Source: JAYZBC01 sp036339375 (GTDB lineage: Bacteria; Pseudomonadota; Alphaproteobacteria; MPNO01; UBA2964). Taken from it: DNA of 10,543 bases. Where the stretch lies: assembly GCA_036339375.1 (NCBI GenBank), contig JAYZBC010000077.1, positions 1 through 10,543 on the forward strand, written 5' to 3'. The position numbers and the translations under genes were made by a program. The notes under the pieces are model-generated. The model ran no database searches. It was not told the origin of the DNA and was given only the letters and a program-made list of their open reading frames with translations. Positions 5,783 through 10,543 of this stretch are shown piece by piece. Position 1 is the first letter of the stretch. Each line of letters opens with the position of its first letter.

Positions 5783-6982
5783 ATGAAATCCGCTATTGTA
5801 AATATAGGCACCATAGTAACCGGAGATTGGAGAAAGCCATTTGCAAAGGGTGACTCGGTTATGATGTCAAATGGTAAAATTCGTAAAGTGGGCACTTTGT
5901 CGTCAACCGAATTAAATTCTTGTGAAATCGTTGTTGATGCTAACAAAACAACCCTCTGTCCGGGTTTGATTGACTCCCAGGTGCATATAACCTTCGGAGA
6001 CTACACACCCCGGCAAAAAACTGTCGGTTTTATTGAAAGCTACCTTCATGGTGGTGTAACAAGTTGCCTGTCAGCAAGCGAAGTTCATGTCCCGGGGCGT
6101 CCCTCTGATCCAGAGGGTGTAAAAGCTTTGGCTCTAGCAGCTTTTAAGTGTTTTGAAAATTATCGACCGGGGGGTGCGAGAGTTTATGGAGGCTGCATCA
6201 TCCTGGAACCCGGATTAACGCAAAGAGACTTCAATGAGGTTGCAAAAAAAGGTGTCTGGTTTGCTAAAGCGGGATTCGGTGCTGTCAAAACCCCTTTCGA
6301 CTATACCCCTCTGGTACAAATGGCTCAAAAAGCAGGCATGATTGTGAACTGCCATACCGGTGGTGCTTCAATTCCCGATTCTTCAGCGATTATAGGAAAA
6401 CATTTGATGGACATGCGGCCAGATGTATCTTTCCATATCAACGGCGGCCCTATTGCAATGCCAGACAAAGACTTTCCCATGATCATAAAGGAAACAGACA
6501 TTGCCCTACAAATATGCCAAGCCGGAAATATTAGAACCGCTTTAATGTGCCTCGACTTAGCGGTCGATAATAATCAGTTTGACAGATTCCTTATTGCTAC
6601 AGATACACCGACTGGAACCGGAGTGATGCCCTTGGGTATGATAAAATCAGTAGCGGAAATGTCGACATTATCCGATTACCCGCCGGAATGGCTTATTGCT
6701 TCGGCTACAGGGAATGTAGCAAAGATTTATGGTTTGAATTCCGGTTTTATAGCGAAGGGCAGAGATGCGGATGTTCTCCTGATTGATGCGCCTCTGGGTG
6801 GTAGCAAAAAGACTGCTCTGGAGGCTTTAAAACACGGTGATATAGCCTCCGTTGGTTCCGTTTTTACAGCCGGCATACCCCGTTTTATTGGTCGGAGCCG
6901 AAATACTCCACCGATGACCCGGAAAATAAAGATTATACGAAATCTTGTCCTAAATGAATTCTCAGGTGCTTCACACGTTTAA
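5783..6982 (+). CDS. Enamidase-like amidohydrolase (amidohydrolase superfamily) with an altered metal site
   Basis: This is a probable cytoplasmic metal-dependent hydrolase of 399 residues. The closest family I recognise is enamidase of anaerobic nicotinate degradation (Eubacterium barkeri), which opens 6-oxo-1,4,5,6-tetrahydronicotinate to 2-formylglutarate. Shared blocks include GDYTPRQKT (72-80), LHGGVTS (88-94), VPGRPSDPEG (103-112), HTGGASIP (191-198), HINGGP (218-223), SATGN (307-311), YGLNSG (316-321) and SRNTPP (372-377). The amidohydrolase HxH is here Gln66-Val-His68, and the bridging Glu position of enamidase holds Lys162; His191, His218 and Asp274 remain. The start at 5783 is chosen over an upstream in-frame ATG (5696) because AGGGG (5772-5776) lies 6 nt before it and MKSAIVNIGTIVTGDW matches the family N-terminus. 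It stands alone on the plus strand, divergent from the crotonase and convergent with dctM. Family sure, reaction uncertain. Confidence 0.85.
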   Translation: MKSAIVNIGTIVTGDWRKPFAKGDSVMMSNGKIRKVGTLSSTELNSCEIVVDANKTTLCPGLIDSQVHITFGDYTPRQKTVGFIESYLHGGVTSCLSASEVHVPGRPSDPEGVKALALAAFKCFENYRPGGARVYGGCIILEPGLTQRDFNEVAKKGVWFAKAGFGAVKTPFDYTPLVQMAQKAGMIVNCHTGGASIPDSSAIIGKHLMDMRPDVSFHINGGPIAMPDKDFPMIIKETDIALQICQAGNIRTALMCLDLAVDNNQFDRFLIATDTPTGTGVMPLGMIKSVAEMSTLSDYPPEWLIASATGNVAKIYGLNSGFIAKGRDADVLLIDAPLGGSKKTALEALKHGDIASVGSVFTAGIPRFIGRSRNTPPMTRKIKIIRNLVLNEFSGASHV

Positions 6983-7027
6983 AAAGTAAAAAAAATGCAG
7001 AGAAAATTATGCTGTTGAATTTAGACA

Positions 7028-7052
7028 CACGTATCCCGTGATTTTTGTTTTT
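7028..7052 (+). terminator. Weak candidate terminator of the amidohydrolase gene
   Basis: CACG-TATCC-CGTG (7028-7040) forms a short 4-bp stem followed on the plus strand by ATTTTTGTTTTT. The T-tract is good but the stem is weak, and it overlaps the dctM stop. The 68-nt convergent space holds no better structure. Confidence 0.3.
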
Positions 7053-8370
7053 AAGTCCCCATTAAGCTTGGGAGCCATAACCCCAAACCCGGTGCAATAA
7101 CGAGGATAATGATCAGAATCAGATCACAAAACAGGAATGGAATCGCGGCGCCTGCCACCTGAAACAAAGTCGTCCCCTTTACCATCCCCAGCATAATAAA
7201 TAATAACAACCCGAATGGGGGCGTCGTCGCCGCCATCTCCAGAGACATGAGAACGATAAGGGAGAACCAAATTAAATCATAACCGAGGGATGCTGCTAAT
7301 GGATAAAAAATCGGGACTGTTATCAGCATCATTGATACTTGATCCATAAACATTCCAAGTAAAATCAAAACCAGGAACATGCAGGTCAGGATAACTAGAG
7401 GCGAAACCTCAAATCCCGTGGCCCAATTAACTAACCCTTTACTGGCACCCGACATGGACAAAAGCTGGCTAAAAACAGTGGAATTCATCAGAATAAAGAA
7501 AACCATGCCAGCCACGCGAATAGTGCCCATGAGGGAAGTCGTGAAGGCTTTCCAGGTCAATGCACGACGTGCGGCTGCCAAAATAAAGACACCAACAACC
7601 CCGAAGGAAGCCGATTCAGAGGGTGTGGCCCAGCCCAGAACGATGAACCCTATAACCATAAAAACGCACAAGCCCATTGGCAGAATATTTACACAAATTT
7701 GATAAATTTTTTCTTTCCAAGGGGTTGGCTCAACATCGTAACTCGGGGCCGAATCAGGATTCCGCCACAACTGAAAACTTATCATCCCGGCATACAGACC
7801 GGCCAAAAGAATTCCGGGTAATAAACCAGCTATTAAAAGCCTGCCGACGTCTACCTGGGCTATGCTGGCTAAAAGAACACCAAGTGATGATGGCGGAATG
7901 ATCATGGCCAAACCACCCGTTCCCAAGATGGGGCCCATTGACATTTTTTTGGAGTAGCCACGGCGAGTCATTTCCGGGACCAACAAAGAACCTAACATGG
8001 CCGTGTTTGCCATTGTTGACCCAGTAAGTGTGGAAAACAAAGAACCACCAATCACAGTCAGGAAACAAAGCCGCCCCGGTATTTTGCCTAATAATTTATC
8101 CAGTGCATCAAAGACCTTTAAGGCAAGCCCGGTATGAAAAAACATTGATCCCATTAAAATAAACATGGGGATCGGTGAAAGAGTGAAAGAAGTTATCAGG
8201 TTTGTGGCATTATCGGCGATTTGAGGGAGCACCGGCCACCCCCCGGAAAATAAGAATATACCAAGAATGTTGGTGAGCATAAAGGTAATGGCAACGGGAA
8301 ATCCGAGTGCCATACCTCCTACTATACATCCGAGCAGCAGCCCTCCCGCATTGTACCACTCCAATTCCAT
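7051..8370 (-). CDS. dctM: TRAP transporter large permease, DctM family
   Basis: This is the large inner-membrane subunit of a tripartite ATP-independent periplasmic transporter; it moves substrate by ion-coupled secondary transport. The 439 residues match the family length and are hydrophobic throughout, with about 12-13 expected membrane helices. Typical DctM blocks are GSTMANTAMLGSLLVPEM (117-134), MIIPPSS (156-162), GRLLIAGLLPG (176-186), GWATPSESASFG (246-257), LGMFMDQVSMMLITVPIF (338-355) and TTPPFGLLLF (382-391). It starts at ATG 8370, 2 nt after the dctQ stop (TAACAATG), so translation is probably coupled; an AAGGA lies about 14 nt upstream. It is the last gene of the dctPQM unit and ends convergently with the amidohydrolase gene. 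Family identity is secure; the permease does not reveal the substrate. Confidence 0.95.
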   Translation of the reverse strand: MELEWYNAGGLLLGCIVGGMALGFPVAITFMLTNILGIFLFSGGWPVLPQIADNATNLITSFTLSPIPMFILMGSMFFHTGLALKVFDALDKLLGKIPGRLCFLTVIGGSLFSTLTGSTMANTAMLGSLLVPEMTRRGYSKKMSMGPILGTGGLAMIIPPSSLGVLLASIAQVDVGRLLIAGLLPGILLAGLYAGMISFQLWRNPDSAPSYDVEPTPWKEKIYQICVNILPMGLCVFMVIGFIVLGWATPSESASFGVVGVFILAAARRALTWKAFTTSLMGTIRVAGMVFFILMNSTVFSQLLSMSGASKGLVNWATGFEVSPLVILTCMFLVLILLGMFMDQVSMMLITVPIFYPLAASLGYDLIWFSLIVLMSLEMAATTPPFGLLLFIMLGMVKGTTLFQVAGAAIPFLFCDLILIIILVIAPGLGLWLPSLMGT

Positions 8371-8372
8371 TG

Positions 8373-8891
8373 TTAGACACCGTCCTTCACTTCACCAAGA
8401 TCGTATGAGTAGTAAGACCGCACGCCAAAAAGATACATGCAGAACTCTAGACCAACCAAAGCAAAGCAAAAGGGTAAAGGAAGGAATTGGAGCCAGTAGG
8501 GCATGTCAATCCCACGGACATCAAGTTCGCCGCCGACCCAGTAGTCCGCAAAAATTCCCCAGCAAAGATAGGTAAAAAGAAAACAGGCTAAAGCTGTAAC
8601 GAGATACACAATCTTAGCTAAAGGTACACGAATAAAATTGGGCATCATGGAAATTAGTGCCTCAATAACCACGTGACCTTTTTCACGCGCAAGCCACGGT
8701 GCTGAGCACATAGCCAAGTACAGAAGAGCATACTCGACTACCGAGGATGTAAATAATGGAGGCCTAAAGCCCAATGACCTTATCGATACATCGATAGTAA
8801 TCATACAAAACATGCAGGGGATGAGGGCACACGCAAACCATGCGAGTACCTTCACCACCTTTCCTAAAGCCTTATCAAAAGCCTCCAACAA
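8373..8891 (-). CDS. dctQ: TRAP transporter small permease, DctQ family
   Basis: This is the small four-helix membrane subunit that binds DctM and helps dock the loaded receptor. The 172-residue product shows four hydrophobic segments (about 13-32, 45-62, 88-112 and 130-156) and the loosely conserved LAREKGHVVIEAL stretch (64-76) seen in DctQ proteins. No ATG start is available near the N-terminus: the frame opens three codons after a TAA with TTG TTG GAG, so a TTG start at 8891 (or the next TTG) is proposed. A GTG at residue 11 or 12 is possible but leaves little before the first helix. The ribosome site is poor. The gene lies 32 nt downstream of dctP and 2 nt before dctM. The family is clear from context and topology; the exact start is not. 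Confidence 0.88.
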   Translation of the reverse strand: MLEAFDKALGKVVKVLAWFACALIPCMFCMITIDVSIRSLGFRPPLFTSSVVEYALLYLAMCSAPWLAREKGHVVIEALISMMPNFIRVPLAKIVYLVTALACFLFTYLCWGIFADYWVGGELDVRGIDMPYWLQFLPLPFCFALVGLEFCMYLFGVRSYYSYDLGEVKDGV

Positions 8892-8923
8892 CTCTACTTA
8901 CTCACTTACAAAGCATAGAAGTT

Positions 8924-9967
8924 TTACTTAATTAAGCGATCGTCACCAAAATCAATCTGGCGTTTTGGACTTCCTTGCTTGTAAAGCAGGGGTTTAAGTT
9001 GATCATGATATTTTGAACGCTTTTTCAACTCTTTCCATACTTCGGCATATGCCGTCGCAAGATATTTTTTTGCTGCCGCACCCTTTAATTTGAATGTTTG
9101 GGGTTTGTTTGCTCTAGCAATTTTTATTTCTTCTTTCTGGCGCTCAAGTTCAACGTAAAGCACTGAGGACGTTTCATAATGCAAGGCAAGTGTATTTAGA
9201 AAATCTCGCTGTTTTTGATTCAGTGCAGCCCAACTTTTCGGGTTGACTGTAACAACCTGGTTTGTGACATAAAAATTCGGCCAAACCCGCCAGTTTGTTA
9301 CGGACTGCAAACCGATTGCGTAAAGTGCATTATCAGTCATACCGAAACCGCCGACGGTCTTCCTCTGCATGGCAGTAAAAATCTCACTTGATTTAATATT
9401 AACCGTAACTGCACCCAAAGCGCGGAATAAAGGCCGGTAGGTCCCGGTCGCCCGCATTTTTATGCCAGTCAAGTCAGGTACACCGTCTTTGCCAATTTTC
9501 GGCTTTTTAGCGAGATACATGTAGTAGGAGGTTAGGTTTTCACCCCAAGCCAAGAGATGGGCGCCAGCTTTTTCTTTGTAGATTTTCTGTAAAAGAGCAA
9601 ACCCACCATTTGCGCGCAGTTCACGTGGTCCTTGATTGCTAGCTAGAATTCCGTACCCCTCTGGAACTGTCCCTATGTAGTAAGCTGTCGGACAACTTAA
9701 AATATCAAACTGCCCCCTCTTCAGCGCTGCCGCAGCCTTACGCGGTGGGACAATTTCCTGTCCACCTAAATTCTTAATATAGACAAGGCCTTTTCCAAGC
9801 TGATTTGCTTCATTCACAAAAGTCTTAATATATGATTTTGCAAGAATATTGGTTTGTTGCAAGGCCGTGACCGTTTTCAACGTTGTGGCTGCTGAAAAGG
9901 CTGAGGTCGCCGTAACAGCAACCGCCGCCGCCGCAACAATACCTAAACCATAGTTCCATTTTTTCAT
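8924..9967 (-). CDS. dctP: TRAP transporter periplasmic substrate-binding protein, DctP family
   Basis: This is the extracytoplasmic solute receptor of the dctPQM importer. The 347-residue precursor begins MKKWNYGLGIVAAAAVAV, a clear Sec signal peptide with likely cleavage near AFSA (residue 26). The mature protein shows the DctP layout: a hinge and ligand region DLTGIKMRATGTYRPLFRALGA (165-186), where Arg172 corresponds to the near-invariant carboxylate-binding arginine, then SSEIFTAMQRKTVGGF (193-208) and the C-terminal helices. The upstream ATG at 10015 is rejected because it places 16 extra residues before the signal and lacks a good ribosome site, whereas AGGGGG (9974-9979) is 6 nt before ATG 9967. 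The arginine indicates an organic acid ligand. Proximity to a UbiD-type decarboxylase suggests an aromatic acid; that is inference. Confidence 0.93.
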   Translation of the reverse strand: MKKWNYGLGIVAAAAVAVTATSAFSAATTLKTVTALQQTNILAKSYIKTFVNEANQLGKGLVYIKNLGGQEIVPPRKAAAALKRGQFDILSCPTAYYIGTVPEGYGILASNQGPRELRANGGFALLQKIYKEKAGAHLLAWGENLTSYYMYLAKKPKIGKDGVPDLTGIKMRATGTYRPLFRALGAVTVNIKSSEIFTAMQRKTVGGFGMTDNALYAIGLQSVTNWRVWPNFYVTNQVVTVNPKSWAALNQKQRDFLNTLALHYETSSVLYVELERQKEEIKIARANKPQTFKLKGAAAKKYLATAYAEVWKELKKRSKYHDQLKPLLYKQGSPKRQIDFGDDRLIK

Positions 9968-10191
9968 TGTCGACCCCCTAAAGGAATTGTTATTAGTTAA
10001 ATAAGACGGGCACATTTTTCGATCCCATCAAAACCTATACTGAAGTGAGTTGATTTTGATGTCAAACAGTAACCAAAACCATTTTATTTAAATTCATGAA
10101 TGAAAAACAAAATTTTTTGTGCAAATTGGATTTCGAGTTCACTCCATGTCAAACGCAAAATGTCTTAAAAAAGTTTAGTGTTTTGTTTGTT
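9968..10191 (-). promoter_or_regulatory. Intergenic region upstream of dctP with two TTGACA boxes
   Basis: This 224-bp AT-rich region lies between the UbiD-like stop and dctP. On the minus strand a perfect -35 TTGACA occurs twice (10065-10060 and 10152-10147), each inside a 9-bp direct repeat GTTTGACAT (10067-10059 and 10154-10146). The nearer one is followed by TATAGG (10039-10034) at a long 20-bp spacing, putting transcription start near 10027. It also contains a perfect 10-bp palindrome ATTCATGAAT (10092-10101) and TTTGA-TG-TCAAA (10055-10066), which overlaps the nearer -35 box. The dctP ribosome site AGGGGG is at 9974-9979. No hairpin terminator for the UbiD-like gene was found, so readthrough is possible. 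Confidence 0.4.
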
Positions 10192-10543
10192 TCAAAGCTT
10201 TTTTTTGGTTTTCCACCCTTTTTCAACATCGCGAACTGATGTTTCGGGAATTAAATTTTTTTGTTGTCGTTGCAGAGATCTCAATCCGTTTTCTAAATAA
10301 TTCCCTTCTGCAGCCCGCTTTGCACCCTCTGCCCAATCTTCTGTCCAATCCCCCAGGGAATATCCAAACCACGGTGGCTGGGGTCGAACAGGTGGCAAGC
10401 CTAGTTTTTGCCAAAGTTTTAAACCACTCTCCATATATTCTTTTGTTGGTAGCGCCACAGGAGGCATGTCACTCTTCATCGTTGCATCGACTAGTAAGGT
10501 AGAATCTTCTTCTCCTGCATGTTCACGCTTAGGCCCATGCCCC
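10192..10543 (-). CDS. UbiD-family decarboxylase (partial, C-terminal 116 residues)
   Basis: This is the C-terminal part of a prenyl-FMN-dependent UbiD-type (de)carboxylase; family members remove or add carboxyl groups on aromatic or alpha,beta-unsaturated acids. The frame is open to the right window edge, so the ATG at 10479 is internal. The visible protein starts GHGPKREHAGEEDSTLLVDAT, then gives MPPVALPTKEYMESGLKLW and LGLPPVRPQPPWFGYSLGDW (residues about 26-66). This combination (LxxDAT, PPVALPxKE, LGLP, PWxGYxLGxW) marks the C-terminal domain of many UbiD proteins. The active-site Glu-Arg-Asp triad and the prFMN site lie outside. It ends in a Lys-rich tail (KGWKTKKKL). The dctP start lies 224 nt downstream on the same strand. 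I judge the family likely; the reaction direction and substrate cannot be told from this fragment. Confidence 0.8.
   Translation of the reverse strand, partial: GHGPKREHAGEEDSTLLVDATMKSDMPPVALPTKEYMESGLKLWQKLGLPPVRPQPPWFGYSLGDWTEDWAEGAKRAAEGNYLENGLRSLQRQQKNLIPETSVRDVEKGWKTKKKL

Noticed and set aside
7379..7702. 107-codon plus-strand ORF antisense to dctM
   Set aside because: It is fully contained in conserved DctM coding sequence, and there is no family resemblance or ribosome site.
8267..8575. 102-codon plus-strand ORF spanning the dctM/dctQ junction
   Set aside because: It is antisense to two conserved genes, and its composition (Ser/Pro/Gln/Arg-rich) fits a shadow frame.
8892..8910. GTAAGTGAGTAAGTAG-like repetition before dctQ
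   Set aside because: It is a short TAAGT repetition in a 32-nt intergenic gap, too short to claim a functional repeat.
1..10543. tRNA, rRNA, CRISPR arrays, insertion sequences or phage attachment sites
   Set aside because: I looked on both strands and found no cloverleaf-like, repeat-spacer, transposase or terminal-repeat signals.

Overview
The window reads as a catabolic and uptake island from a Gram-negative proteobacterium. TRAP and Liv-type ABC importers, secreted binding proteins with classical signal peptides, AT-leaning composition and dense operons fit an alphaproteobacterium, possibly an uncultured aquatic lineage. The taxon is an inference; there is no rRNA or tRNA here to test it.

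Reading from the right end, the minus strand carries the C-terminus of a UbiD-family (prenyl-FMN) decarboxylase, cut by the window edge. A 224-bp intergenic region with promoter-like elements follows, then a complete tripartite TRAP transporter (dctP, dctQ, dctM; 9967 to 7051). A plus-strand gene for an enamidase-like amidohydrolase (5783-6982) ends convergently against dctM. It is divergent, across a 132-bp shared control region, from a minus-strand crotonase of the p-hydroxycinnamoyl-CoA hydratase/lyase type (5650-4748). After a 336-bp gap come a glutathione-S-transferase-like gene (4411-3623) and a branched-chain-amino-acid-type ABC importer: binding protein, livH, livM and the start of livG, which runs off the left edge. 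livF presumably lies beyond.

Together these suggest import of one or more organic acids by two routes, followed by processing through decarboxylation (UbiD), CoA-ester side-chain hydration or cleavage (crotonase), GSH-dependent chemistry (GST) and hydrolysis of a cyclic amide or related bond (amidohydrolase). Members of these families recur in aromatic and heteroaromatic catabolism, so a pathway for a lignin-derived, halo- or N-heteroaromatic acid is the working hypothesis. No CoA ligase, ring dioxygenase or regulator gene is visible, so the substrate cannot be read from the window.

The most unusual points are the amidohydrolase, whose metal-site residues differ from the enamidase pattern (Gln for the first His of HxH, Lys at the bridging Glu position), and the hydratase/lyase-like crotonase, in which several residues known to matter in HCHL appear replaced. 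The 336-bp gap before the GST gene holds either an undescribed small plus-strand ORF or a leader with a mini-ORF and a long inverted repeat. No mobile elements, CRISPR arrays or RNA genes were seen.
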